Below, piece after piece: positions 1 to 9,939 of a DNA stretch of 39,300 nt. The notes beneath the pieces are model-generated. The model worked only from the letters and a program-made list of their open reading frames with translations. It had not been told where the DNA came from and searched no databases. The position numbers and the translations under genes are program-made. The stretch is from Magnetospirillum fulvum MGU-K5 (lineage in GTDB: Bacteria > Pseudomonadota > Alphaproteobacteria > Rhodospirillales > Magnetospirillaceae): NCBI RefSeq assembly GCF_000442515.1, contig NZ_AQPH01000030.1, positions 1 to 39,300 of the forward strand, written 5' to 3'. Position 1 is the first letter of the stretch. Every line of letters starts with the position of its first letter.

Positions 1-21
1 CCAGGGACTCGTCCCTGGACC
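1..21 (+). repeat. Family A hairpin repeat, truncated by window edge
   Basis: The window opens inside a hairpin with an 8-base stem (CCAGGGAC / GTCCCTGG) followed by ACC. It matches the 3' half of the hairpin repeat seen more completely at 886-927, 6661-6703, 7988-8031, 22229-22271 and 22411-22453. The stem sequence differs from the other copies but remains self-complementary. The 5' half lies outside the window. Confidence 0.55.
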
Positions 22-100
22 CTAAAGATGGTAAAGTTGTCGCCAGTATTTAATCTAAAATGTGTTTTTTGCCGTCTAAATTATATCTTATGGTGGTGCC

Positions 101-589
101 ATGGATTGGAGAGTTGCTCGGGAAGATACCGTTAGAGAAATTCTACGAGAAGCGGAGCTTTACATTTCGGCTCAAGTTCAGCTGAGTATCGCTGCTGACC
201 AGCGTGCAGTTACTGTGTCAGGGGCGATTGCAACGATTTTGACGGCAATAACAGCCGCTGGGTTAGCTGCATTTTTAAGTTCTAGTCCAAATTTTGATAT
301 TGTGTATGCAGCAACAGTTTCGGGGACAATCATGATGATTGCCCTGTGTTGCGCGATCTACGCCGCGCGGCCTGTGCCATTTCGTCCACCGGGGAACTGC
401 CCGGAGATGTGGTATGATGATGACTTCGGAGTTAAAATTAATATCCAGCTTGGACATCAGGCGGAAATATACAATGCCTTTATTAAGGAAAACAATGCCA
501 CCCTTGCGCGAAATGCTGTTTGGATTAGGCTTTCTCTATTCCTAACAGTGGCGGCACCTATCGCAGGAGTTTTGGTTGCCGTGCTTTAG
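101..589 (+). CDS. Hypothetical membrane protein with three predicted TM segments
   Basis: A 162-residue protein of a family I do not recognise. The N-terminal ~35 residues are polar and helical (possibly cytoplasmic). Two hydrophobic segments follow at about residues 38-60 and 67-88, then a soluble stretch containing MWYDDDFGVKIN near residue 103, and a last hydrophobic segment at about 140-162 that runs to the C-terminus. This resembles small membrane effector-like or SLATT-like proteins in layout, but that is only a topological resemblance. Codon usage and base composition are clearly more AT-rich than in the rest of the window, which suggests horizontal acquisition. The ATG is preceded by a weak GGTGG-type ribosome site. 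Confidence 0.6.
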   Translation: MDWRVAREDTVREILREAELYISAQVQLSIAADQRAVTVSGAIATILTAITAAGLAAFLSSSPNFDIVYAATVSGTIMMIALCCAIYAARPVPFRPPGNCPEMWYDDDFGVKINIQLGHQAEIYNAFIKENNATLARNAVWIRLSLFLTVAAPIAGVLVAVL

Positions 590-725
590 GTGGAGAAATG
601 GAAATTATTTTCCACTTGGCTTAGCTGGGGGCTTCGGCGGTGGGGGCTTTGGTTTGTTGTCAAAAGCAATTGTTGGATTTGTGCGGATATTGCCCTTTGT
701 TACAGGAGGAGGCTTTTTGGGCTGA
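576..725 (+). CDS. Possible micro-ORF, Gly-rich hydrophobic peptide (49 aa)
   Basis: A TTG start at 576 lies six bases after an AGGAG, within the last codons of the preceding membrane protein gene and in another frame. The predicted peptide is glycine-rich and hydrophobic (GLAGGFGGGGFGLLSKAIVG, then a second hydrophobic stretch ending GGGFLG). This pattern would fit a small membrane peptide. No homologue is recognised; the overlap and the ribosome site are the only support, so it may be chance. Confidence 0.2.
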   Translation: MPCFRWRNGNYFPLGLAGGFGGGGFGLLSKAIVGFVRILPFVTGGGFLG

Positions 726-1014
726 ACATAAATTTCGCTATGCATGATATTTGCCCGTCGCGAGGGGGTAATATTATTTAATCCTATTCAAGGATCATCA
801 AAAAGTCACGCTTGATGTGACACTTATCAACATATTGGCGCTCCCTTGAACGCAGGATATTGACCATATTCAAGATTATGGAATTGGTTCCAAGGGCTGT
901 GCCCTTGGCGGGTTTGGGCAGAGCCCATTAATGCCGATGAATTCGCAGCTTGGGGCGTGACAGCGCCGCCGCCCGGTTTATCATGGGTCTTGCCATCGTT
1001 TCTGAAGCGGGATC
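726..1014. other. Intergenic region, AT-rich then family A repeat
   Basis: About 290 bases without a convincing gene. The first half is AT-rich and matches the composition of the gene at 101-589. A family A hairpin repeat lies at 886-927. I see no clear promoter for the phosphatase gene that starts at 1015. Confidence 0.5.
886..927 (-). repeat. Family A hairpin repeat, copy 2
   Basis: Read on the minus strand: a TGGGC-TCT-GCCCA hairpin, a short AACCCG linker, then a second hairpin with arms CCAAGGGC / GCCCTTGG, then AACC. The second stem differs from the commonest copy (CCAGGGGCC / GGCCCCTGG), yet each arm still pairs with its partner. Confidence 0.65.
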
Positions 1015-2679
1015 ATGCCGGTGACTGAGTCTTACACCCCCCCTCCCGTTCATCGCCGCCCTGTCGCGGTCTGGCGCGGTCTGTCGTTCAAACAAGCGGT
1101 GGCGACCCTGGTGATCGCCCTGGGATTGGGAGCGGTAACCGGGGCCTGGGACATGGTGTCGGATTACCGCCGCCTGCGCGCCGACGTCTCGTCCGGCGTT
1201 GCCGCCAACATGGCTCTGGTGCGCGGCATGGCCGCCGAAGCCGCCTTCATGCTGAACGGCGATCTGGCGCGCGAGGTCGTCGATGGTCTGGCGCTTGATC
1301 CGCTGGCGGCGGAAATTCGCCTCACCGATAATTTCGGCGGGGTGTTGGCCCAGAACGTCCGTCCGCCCGAGCCGGTGGCGTTTCCCGATCTGGCCAAAAC
1401 CCTGTTCGGTGATCTGGTCCCCCATTCGGTGGGGCTGCGCAACGGAAACGGCGGGGCGATGTCCGAGGTCGGGCGGCTTGACCTCAGGCTCGATCCCGGT
1501 CGCCTGCTCAACCGCTATCTCGGCCATATCGCCAGCAATGCCGCCGCCGGGGCCGCCCGCACCATCGTTTTGTGCCTGCTGGTGGTCGCGGTGTTCTACT
1601 GGCTGATTACCCAGCCGCTGTTGCGGATCATCGGCTCGATTGCCCGGGTCGATCCGGCCCGCCCTGGGGCCTTTCCGATCGAGTTGCCCCGCCGCCACCG
1701 CAACGATGAATTGGGGCGGCTGGGCGAGACGGTCAATGCCTTGTTGTCGGCCTCGCAAAGCGGATTGGACCAGCGCGACGCCGCCGAAGCCGAACTGGCC
1801 GCGCTGGCCCGCGATCTTGAGACCCGGGTGGTCGAGCGGACCGCCGAACTGGAGCGCGAGAAGCAGGGGGTCGAGCGAGCCAATGCCGAACTGGAAAAAG
1901 CCAACCGCTTCATTTCCGACGGCATCCGCTATGCCAGCCGGATTCAGACCGCTTTGTTGCCGGATTCCGCCGCACTCGAAGGGCTGGTCGATGAGATCGT
2001 GATCGGCTGGCGGCCGTTCGACATCGTCGGTGGCGATTATTACTGGATCGGCCGCTTCGGTGACAAAGCGGTGATCGCGGTGATGGATTGCACCGGCCAT
2101 GGCGTTCCCGGTGCCTTCATGACCGCCGTGGTATCGTCAATCCTCGCTCGCATCCTGCATCACCACGGTCATGACGATCCCGCCACCATCCTCGGCCTGC
2201 TCGACGGTCTGGTCCGTACCGCCCTGCGCCAGGATCGCGACGACGGTCCCGCCGACGACGGTCTCGACGCGGCGATTTGCGTCCTCGATGCCGGAAGCAG
2301 CCGTTTGTCCTTTGCCGGGGCCAATCTGCCGCTGACGATCTGGGAAAATGGCGAGATCCGCTCGATCCGGGGCGACCGCCGCAGCCTGGGCTATCGCGAG
2401 ACCCGGCCGGTGATCGCTTTTACCAATCATGTCGTCGAGATCGTGCCGGGCAGCACCTTCTATCTTTACACCGACGGCGTCACCGACCAGATCGGCGGCC
2501 CCACCCGCCGTCTGTTCGGCCGGCAACGGTTGCAGGACGCGCTGACCCGCTGCGGCGACCGTCCGTTGGAGGAGCAGAAGGATTATCTGCTGGCTGAACT
2601 CGATGCGTGGCGGGGCGAGCAACCGCGACGCGACGACATGACCTTCGTCGCCTTCCGGCCACGTCCCTCTAACGGCTAA
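1015..2679 (+). CDS. SpoIIE/PP2C-type serine phosphatase with HAMP domain
   Basis: A 554-residue membrane-bound regulator predicted to dephosphorylate Ser/Thr on a partner protein (often an anti-sigma antagonist or STAS protein). A TM segment at about residues 27-45 and another at about 183-199 bracket a periplasmic sensor region. A HAMP-like linker and a coiled coil (about 250-300) follow, then the PP2C domain. Metal-binding motifs are visible: GGDYYW near residue 340, DCTGHGVPGAFMT near 360, and a C-terminal RRDDMT. The layout is like Pseudomonas SiaA, but no siaB, siaC or siaD neighbour is present, so its substrate is unknown. A chemoreceptor gene lies downstream on the same strand after 177 bases. 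It is not evident whether the two are functionally linked. Confidence 0.85.
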   Translation: MPVTESYTPPPVHRRPVAVWRGLSFKQAVATLVIALGLGAVTGAWDMVSDYRRLRADVSSGVAANMALVRGMAAEAAFMLNGDLAREVVDGLALDPLAAEIRLTDNFGGVLAQNVRPPEPVAFPDLAKTLFGDLVPHSVGLRNGNGGAMSEVGRLDLRLDPGRLLNRYLGHIASNAAAGAARTIVLCLLVVAVFYWLITQPLLRIIGSIARVDPARPGAFPIELPRRHRNDELGRLGETVNALLSASQSGLDQRDAAEAELAALARDLETRVVERTAELEREKQGVERANAELEKANRFISDGIRYASRIQTALLPDSAALEGLVDEIVIGWRPFDIVGGDYYWIGRFGDKAVIAVMDCTGHGVPGAFMTAVVSSILARILHHHGHDDPATILGLLDGLVRTALRQDRDDGPADDGLDAAICVLDAGSSRLSFAGANLPLTIWENGEIRSIRGDRRSLGYRETRPVIAFTNHVVEIVPGSTFYLYTDGVTDQIGGPTRRLFGRQRLQDALTRCGDRPLEEQKDYLLAELDAWRGEQPRRDDMTFVAFRPRPSNG

Positions 2680-2856
2680 GCAGAGCGATCCATCGTATTT
2701 GTATAAAATTGCGAGTATTTCCCAGATTAAACATTCTCCACGTCTAATGTTTGATGACGTCAGACATCGGCGATTACAAAAGTAGAGAAGTGTGGTAGGG
2801 AGGTCGCAGGGGTAAATTATCAATCAAATTTATAAGGCGCTGGGGGATTTCGGGTT

Positions 2857-4545
2857 ATGGCTATCGAATTGCGTCGGATGCCGATCTACGTCCGGCTTGG
2901 TCTAATCGTAGTAGTTGCCGTCATTATCACGTTGTTCGATCTGGTCGGCAGTCTGCGGCAATATTCCGAAATGATACACAGCGCCCGGCTCGACCGGGTC
3001 AAGACTGCGGTCGAGGCGGCCCATTCGATCGCTGCCAGCTTTGCCGCCCGCGCCGCGAAGGGGGAGATGACCACCGAGGCGGCGCAGGACGCGGCCAAGG
3101 CGGCCATCCACGATCTGCGCTATGCCGGGAATGAATACGTCTTCATCGTCAGCCTCGACGGGGTGGTGCAACTGCAACCGTCCAATGACGGGCTGGTCGG
3201 CAAGAATCTGCTTGGCCTCAAGGACGTCAATGGAGTCGCCTTCATCGCCGAGACGGTCAAAGTCGTCCGCGAGAAGGGCGAAGGCTCGGTCGAATATCGC
3301 TGGCCCAAGGCGGGGTCGAGCACGCCGGAACCCAAGCTGTCCTTCGTTAAGGGAATCCCTGAATGGGGCTGGGCCATCGGCACCGGCGTCTATACCGACG
3401 ATATCGCCGCGACGGAGCAGGCTCTGACCCTGCGCGAAGGGGCGCGGGCGTTGGCGGAACTGGCGCTGCTGGTCCTGCTCGCCGCGCTGATCGGTCGCGC
3501 CATTGCCCGGCCGCTGCGGACGCTGACCAGCGAAATGCGGCGTCTGGCCGGGGGGGACCACTCCTTTGAAATTTCGCGGGATCAGGGGGCCGAAATTGGC
3601 GAAATGCAGGCGGCGGTGCAGGTGTTCAAGGACAATGCCATCGAGGTGCGCCGCCTGACCGAGGCCAACGCGGATTCCCAGCGTCAGGCCGAGGCCGCCC
3701 GCCACGCCCTGCTGCTGTCGCTGGCCGAGGAGTTCGAGCGCTCGGTCAACCGGGTGGTGGACGATGTGTCGAATGCGGCGGGGCAATTGAGCACCACCGC
3801 CGAAAGCATGGCGGCGGTCACCGACGACGCCGCACGCCAGTCCGACACCGTCGCCGCGGCGACGGAAGAAGCGTCGGCCAACGTTCAGACCGTTGCCGCC
3901 GCGACCGAGGAACTCAGCTCCTCGATCACCGAAATATCGCGTCAGGTCAATCAATCGGCGGCGATTTCGAATGCCGCCGTCGATGCCGCCCGCCACACCG
4001 ATACCATCGTGCGTGGCCTGTCCGAGGCGGCGCAAAAGATTGGCGACGTCGTCAATCTGATCAACGATATCGCGGCGCAGACCAATCTTCTCGCCCTGAA
4101 CGCCACTATCGAGGCGGCGCGGGCGGGCGATGCGGGCAAGGGCTTTGCCGTCGTCGCGGGCGAGGTCAAACACCTTGCCAATCAGACCGGCCGCGCCACC
4201 GATGAAATTGCCCAGCAGGTGTCGGGCGTGCAGGGCGCAACCCGCGAAGCGGTTGATGCGATCAGCGGGATCGCCAGCACGATCGAGGAAATCAGCCGGA
4301 TCGGCGCGGCGATCGCTTCGGCGGTCGAGCAGCAAGGCGCCGCGACCCAGGAAATCAGCCGCAACACCCAGCAGGCGGCGACCGGCACCGGGATCGTCAC
4401 CCAGACGGTTGGCCGGGTTGCCTCCGCCGTTTCCAAGGCCGGTCAATCGGCTCAGGAGGTGCGGGAGCAAGCCGGGCAGTTGGCCGGGGATTCCGCGGTA
4501 CTGAAGCAGGCGGTGGCCCGCTTCCTGGAGGGTATCCGCGCCTGA
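2857..4545 (+). CDS. Methyl-accepting chemotaxis protein (Cache sensor)
   Basis: A 562-residue chemoreceptor that would control CheA kinase at the inner membrane. TM1 lies at about residues 10-28. A periplasmic single Cache domain follows (about 30-190), with a typical [18 protein letters not shown] strand and a [12 protein letters not shown] ending. TM2 (about 193-213), a HAMP domain (about 214-270) and the long signalling helices come next. The hairpin tip is recognisable from [19 protein letters not shown] and [15 protein letters not shown]. There is no obvious C-terminal CheR-binding pentapeptide. The ATG follows a GGGGGA ribosome site. The 177-base upstream gap is AT-richer than its neighbours and probably holds the promoter, though I could not fix one. 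Ligand unknown; Cache receptors of this type often bind small organic acids. Confidence 0.93.
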   Translation: MAIELRRMPIYVRLGLIVVVAVIITLFDLVGSLRQYSEMIHSARLDRVKTAVEAAHSIAASFAARAAKGEMTTEAAQDAAKAAIHDLRYAGNEYVFIVSLDGVVQLQPSNDGLVGKNLLGLKDVNGVAFIAETVKVVREKGEGSVEYRWPKAGSSTPEPKLSFVKGIPEWGWAIGTGVYTDDIAATEQALTLREGARALAELALLVLLAALIGRAIARPLRTLTSEMRRLAGGDHSFEISRDQGAEIGEMQAAVQVFKDNAIEVRRLTEANADSQRQAEAARHALLLSLAEEFERSVNRVVDDVSNAAGQLSTTAESMAAVTDDAARQSDTVAAATEEASANVQTVAAATEELSSSITEISRQVNQSAAISNAAVDAARHTDTIVRGLSEAAQKIGDVVNLINDIAAQTNLLALNATIEAARAGDAGKGFAVVAGEVKHLANQTGRATDEIAQQVSGVQGATREAVDAISGIASTIEEISRIGAAIASAVEQQGAATQEISRNTQQAATGTGIVTQTVGRVASAVSKAGQSAQEVREQAGQLAGDSAVLKQAVARFLEGIRA

Positions 4546-4636
4546 TCCGATCGGACGTGGAGGCGGGGGGAAACCCCCAGGGTGTGCGCCGGGCTTGACT
4601 TTCGCCCGGCCCCGCCCGCACTCTTGCCTGACAGAC

Positions 4637-6637
<2,001 letters not shown>

Positions 6638-6660
6638 GCCGAAACGCGGGAGAAGGGATG

Positions 6661-6703
6661 TGGGCACCGCCCACACCCGCAAGGGGCCAGCGGCCCCTTG
6701 ACC
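6661..6703 (+). repeat. Family A hairpin repeat, copy 3
   Basis: A TGGGC-ACC-GCCCA hairpin, then ACCCG, then a hairpin with arms CAAGGGGCC / GGCCCCTTG and loop AGC, then ACCC. Compared with the copy at 22229, a C:G pair near the base of the second stem is replaced by A:T, a compensatory change. Confidence 0.7.
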
Positions 6704-6730
6704 CGCATCGGCTTGGTTTCCAAAGAAAAA

Positions 6731-6752
6731 GCGGGGCAATGCCCCGCTTTTA
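6731..6752. terminator. Bidirectional intrinsic terminator between thiC and ompA-like gene
   Basis: A perfect 7-base stem (GCGGGGC / GCCCCGC, loop AAT) is flanked by AAAAA on the left and TTTTATT on the right. It can therefore end transcription of thiC on the plus strand and of the OmpA-family gene on the minus strand. Confidence 0.85.
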
Positions 6753-6794
6753 TTGTGTCTTGGATCGAACCAAACCGTGTCGTGCCGACCCCAA

Positions 6795-7844
6795 TTACGG
6801 GAGAAGGACCTCGACACGACGGTTCTGCGGCTCACGGACACCATCGGGGGTGGCGACCAGCGGGTCGGACTTGCCCTTGCCGACGACGTCGATCTGAGCA
6901 GCCGGGATGCCGAGCTTCACCAGTTCGGCCTTCACGGCGTTACCGCGCTTGATCGACAGAGCCTGGTTGTAACGTTCGCTGCCCGACAGATCGGTGTGGC
7001 CGGTCAGGTCGATGCGGGTGATCGCGGTGCTCTTGGCGGTACCGGCGGCCTGCTGGATGATGCGAGCGGCTTCCGGGGTGATCACGGCCTTGTCGAAGTC
7101 GAAGAACACGATGAAGTTACGCTTCGCCGCGACCGGCTTGGCGGCAACCGGGGCCGGGGCCGGAGCGGCAACCGGAGCCGGAGCAGCCTGGACCGGAACC
7201 GGAGCGGGGGCCGGGGCGTTGAACTTGTAGGTGAAGCCGACCAGCAGGGCGTGGTCGTGGTATTCGTTGTCGAGATTGATGCCGTTATCGATGACCCGGG
7301 TGTTGTATTCGAGGGTGGCGAAGTAGCGATACTGCGCCTTCAGCTCGACATTGCGGCTGACGTCGTACCCGACACCGGCAAAGCCCTGATAGGCGAACTG
7401 CCAATCATTGCCTTTATAGATTTTATCGCCATAGATCTTGATCTTATCCGCATTGATGTTGGCGACGCCGACACCGGCACCGACGAACGGATGCCAACGC
7501 GAATCGGGCAGGAATTCATAGATACCGTTGGCCATCGTCGCCAGGACGGCAGTGTGGCCATTCAGCTCAATGCTGCCATTGGCCGTGTCCATTTTGTTCA
7601 GCGAGTTGTCGCGATAGCTCAGTTCGCCTTCGACTTTCCACGGGCCGAACGCGTAACCGACCTGACCCTGGGCCAACCAGCCGATGTCCGACGTATTTTT
7701 GCCGGTCTCACCCATGGCCCTTATCCGGCTGTCCTCAAGAAGGCTGGCACCGGTGTCGACGCCGACATACCACTGAGCATGGGCCAAGGTGGGCATCGTC
7801 GCAGCGACCGCAGCCGCGGCGAGCAGAGTTTTAAGGTTTTTCAT
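6795..7844 (-). CDS. OmpA-family outer membrane protein, paralogue 1
   Basis: A 349-residue outer membrane protein. The Sec signal peptide ends AHA before QWYVG. A beta-barrel of about 180 residues follows, typical of OmpA-like porins, then an Ala/Pro-rich linker (about 205-240) and a C-terminal OmpA peptidoglycan-binding domain. That domain carries the FFDFDKAVITPEA strand and the LTGHTDLSGSERYNQALS and RRVEVLLP motifs. The ATG at 7844 sits at the start of the signal peptide, and the upstream in-frame extension is not signal-like. Its ribosome site is weak. A close paralogue lies at 8667-9710 with an IalB-family gene between them. Differences between the paralogues concentrate in the barrel's loop regions. 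Confidence 0.92.
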   Translation of the reverse strand: MKNLKTLLAAAAVAATMPTLAHAQWYVGVDTGASLLEDSRIRAMGETGKNTSDIGWLAQGQVGYAFGPWKVEGELSYRDNSLNKMDTANGSIELNGHTAVLATMANGIYEFLPDSRWHPFVGAGVGVANINADKIKIYGDKIYKGNDWQFAYQGFAGVGYDVSRNVELKAQYRYFATLEYNTRVIDNGINLDNEYHDHALLVGFTYKFNAPAPAPVPVQAAPAPVAAPAPAPVAAKPVAAKRNFIVFFDFDKAVITPEAARIIQQAAGTAKSTAITRIDLTGHTDLSGSERYNQALSIKRGNAVKAELVKLGIPAAQIDVVGKGKSDPLVATPDGVREPQNRRVEVLLP

Positions 7845-7943
7845 TGTGGATAATTTTCTCGCATTACGGGTTTTGATGCGCGGAGGGCTGTGGCGTGATC
7901 TGATCTCGCGGGATACAGCCTTGAGCCGCGTCTCAAGGAAGAA

Positions 7944-7960
7944 GCGGGGCAATGCCCCGG
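7944..7960 (-). terminator. Hairpin, probable terminator of the IalB-family gene
   Basis: A CGGGGC / GCCCCG stem with an AAT loop repeats the core of the 6731 terminator. On the minus strand it lies about 80 bases beyond the stop at 8041 and is followed by CTTCTTCC, a weak U-rich tract. Confidence 0.4.
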
Positions 7961-7987
7961 TCAGATATGGCTCTGAGAGAGAATCGC

Positions 7988-8031
7988 AGGTCCAGGAGCC
8001 GCTGGCTCCTGGCGGGTGTGGGCAGAGCCCA
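7988..8031 (-). repeat. Family A hairpin repeat, copy 4
   Basis: Read on the minus strand: TGGGC-TCT-GCCCA, ACCCG, then a hairpin with arms CCAGGAGCC / GGCTCCTGG, then ACC. A central G:C pair of the commonest copy is an A:T pair here, so both arms changed together. Confidence 0.7.
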
Positions 8032-8040
8032 CGACCTCGA

Positions 8041-8574
8041 TTAGCGTTTGATCCCGCAGGCCTTGTCGGCGGCGGTCAGGGCGTCTCCGAATCCACCAAG
8101 ACCGATGGTGGCGGTGAGGTCGGCCCCTTTGGCCGGGCTGGCGCGCAAGGTGGCGTCCTTGCCCTTGCGCATCGAGGCGATGATCGCCTTGTCGGTGGTG
8201 GCGTCGCGAGCCCAGGCGCGGTCGCCGCGGGTGAACAGGGTGTACTTCATCGCACCGATCTGAAGCTCGGCGTCGGAGTCCTTTTTGAAGCCATAGGCCC
8301 CGTTCAGGCTGATCTCGTCCTGGCCCTTCGAGCCGGGGCGGTGGGTGACGATCAGGTAGGTGGTGGTCTTTCCCTTTTCCCCCCCGACGACCTTATCGGC
8401 GGCGGCGGCGAGGTAGCAGGTTTTGGCGGCACCGTCGCCATAGGTGAAGGATTCCCAAACTCCGAATTTTCCCAGTCGCTTGGTGGTATCGGCGGCGGCT
8501 GCGTTGGCGGCGACGGCCGGGCTTTGAAGGGCGAAAAGGGCAGCCAGGGCGGCGGCGGCAAGGCGGAACGTCAT
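8041..8574 (-). CDS. Invasion-associated locus B (IalB) family periplasmic protein
   Basis: A 177-residue exported protein of the IalB family, whose founding member in Bartonella is linked to erythrocyte invasion. In free-living alphaproteobacteria the role is unknown. A signal peptide of about 22 residues (cleavage near AVA-AN) is followed by an FGVWESFTY segment and a KTCYLAA strand, both typical of the family. Two cysteines (in KTCYLAA and near the C-terminus in KACGIK) could form a disulfide. The start follows a GAGGA ribosome site. It lies between two OmpA paralogues on the same strand but is bounded by apparent terminators on each side, so it is probably transcribed separately. Confidence 0.8.
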   Translation of the reverse strand: MTFRLAAAALAALFALQSPAVAANAAAADTTKRLGKFGVWESFTYGDGAAKTCYLAAAADKVVGGEKGKTTTYLIVTHRPGSKGQDEISLNGAYGFKKDSDAELQIGAMKYTLFTRGDRAWARDATTDKAIIASMRKGKDATLRASPAKGADLTATIGLGGFGDALTAADKACGIKR

Positions 8575-8612
8575 GGAATCCTCGTGATCAACTGATACCG
8601 GAACAAGAATCG

Positions 8613-8641
8613 AAAAGGGCCCAGCCTCGCGGCGGGGCCCT
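8613..8641 (-). terminator. Intrinsic terminator of OmpA paralogue 2
   Basis: On the minus strand the stem AGGGCCC / GGGCCCT encloses a GC-rich loop and is followed directly by TTTTCG. It lies about 25 bases after the stop codon at 8667. Confidence 0.75.
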
Positions 8642-8666
8642 CTCGTGACTGTCGTGCCGACCCCAA

Positions 8667-9710
8667 TTACGGGAGGACGATCTCGACGCGACGGTTCTGC
8701 GGCTCGCGGACGCCATCGGGAGTGGCGACCAGCGGATCGGACTTGCCCTTGCCGACGACGTCGATCTGCGACGCCGGGATGCCGAGCTTCACCAGTTCGG
8801 CCTTCACGGCGTTACCGCGCTTGATCGACAGAGCCTGGTTGTAACGCTCGCTGCCCGACAGATCGGTGTGGCCGGTCAGGTCGATGCGGGTGACGGCGGT
8901 GCTCTTGGCGGTACCGGCGGCCTGCTGGATGATGCGAGCGGCTTCCGGGGTGATCACGGCCTTGTCGAAGTCGAAGAACACGATGAAGTTACGCTTCGCC
9001 GCGACCGGCTTGGCGGGAACCGGGGCCGGGGCCGGAGCGGCAACCGGAGCCGGAGCAGCCTGGACCGGAACCGGAGCGGGGGCCGGGGCGTTGAACTTGT
9101 AGGTGAAGCCAACGAGCAGCGCGTGGTCGCGGTATTCGTTGTCGTTCTTGTGGCCGACGTTGACGCTCGACTTGGTGTCGTAATCGAGGGTGGCGAAGTA
9201 GCGATACTGCGCCTTCAGCTCGACATTGCGGGTCACGTCGTAACCGACACCGGCAAAGCCCTGATAGGCGAACTGCCAGTCGTCACCCTTGTAGATTTCG
9301 GTGTTGCCGACGCGAACCTTGCCCGCATCGACGTTGGCGGCACCGATACCGACACCGACGAAGGGATGCCACTTCGAGTCGGGCAGGAATTCGTAGATGC
9401 CGTTGGCCATCGTCGCCAGGGCGGTGGTGTTGCCGTGCGCCGACTTGTTGCCATCAATCTTGTTGAGGCCGTTGTCACGGTAGCTCAGTTCGCCTTCGAC
9501 CTTCCACGGGCCGAACGCATAACCAACCTGACCCTGGGTCAGCCAACCGATGTCCGACTCGGCCTTGTGCTTGCCGTCGAGGGCCTTCAGCTTGTTTTCC
9601 TCAAGAAGGCTGGCACCGGCGTCGACGCCGACATACCACTGAGCATGGGCCAAGGTGGGCATCGTCGCAGCGACCGCCGCAGCGGCGAGCAGAATCTTAA
9701 GGTTTCGCAT
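8667..9710 (-). CDS. OmpA-family outer membrane protein, paralogue 2
   Basis: A 347-residue outer membrane protein with the same layout as the gene at 6795-7844: signal peptide, beta-barrel, Ala/Pro linker, OmpA domain. The C-terminal ~150 residues, the signal peptide and the first barrel strand are almost identical to the paralogue. The barrel's loop regions differ, for example ENKLKALDGKHKAESD here against DSRIRAMGETGKNTSD there. The 24 bases around and past the two stop codons are also identical. The start is the first ATG of the signal peptide. A candidate promoter lies at 9766-9795. The two genes probably arose by duplication with later gene conversion. Confidence 0.93.
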   Translation of the reverse strand: MRNLKILLAAAAVAATMPTLAHAQWYVGVDAGASLLEENKLKALDGKHKAESDIGWLTQGQVGYAFGPWKVEGELSYRDNGLNKIDGNKSAHGNTTALATMANGIYEFLPDSKWHPFVGVGIGAANVDAGKVRVGNTEIYKGDDWQFAYQGFAGVGYDVTRNVELKAQYRYFATLDYDTKSSVNVGHKNDNEYRDHALLVGFTYKFNAPAPAPVPVQAAPAPVAAPAPAPVPAKPVAAKRNFIVFFDFDKAVITPEAARIIQQAAGTAKSTAVTRIDLTGHTDLSGSERYNQALSIKRGNAVKAELVKLGIPASQIDVVGKGKSDPLVATPDGVREPQNRRVEIVLP

Positions 9711-9765
9711 GTGGGGTAACCTTCCCGTAATGATGATGCCGCTACGCGGACGGCTATTGCGTGTT

Positions 9766-9795
9766 CTTATATCGCGCTGAGAGGGCGGGCGGCAA
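9766..9795 (-). promoter_or_regulatory. Candidate sigma-70 promoter for OmpA paralogue 2
   Basis: On the minus strand, TTGCCG (-35) and TATAAG (-10) are separated by 18 bases, with the -10 about 56 bases upstream of the start codon. Both boxes match four or more of six consensus bases. Found by eye only. Confidence 0.4.
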
Positions 9796-9863
9796 GGATA
9801 CCGCCGTGTGTCGCCGCGCTTCCTTCGCGAGCGTTGCTAATAAGCCACAGTGTGCGGAAAGTA

Positions 9864-9900
9864 CCCATACCCTGTCGCGACAATCGCGGCAGGGTATGGG
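9864..9900 (-). terminator. Long hairpin after pssA, probable terminator
   Basis: A 17-base inverted repeat, perfect except for one G:T pair, with outer arms CCCATACCCTG / CAGGGTATGGG and a three-base loop. It lies 40 bases past the pssA stop. It has no U-tract on either strand, so it may act as an RNA 3'-end stabiliser or a Rho-assisted terminator. Confidence 0.55.
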
Positions 9901-9939
9901 ATCCGTAATGTTGTGGAGTTCGGGGCTGTCGCGCCGGGA

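Noticed and set aside
590-781. Same-frame continuation after the stop of the 101-589 gene
   Set aside because: It would need stop-codon readthrough. The translation (Trp- and Cys-rich, no hydrophobic pattern) looks non-coding.
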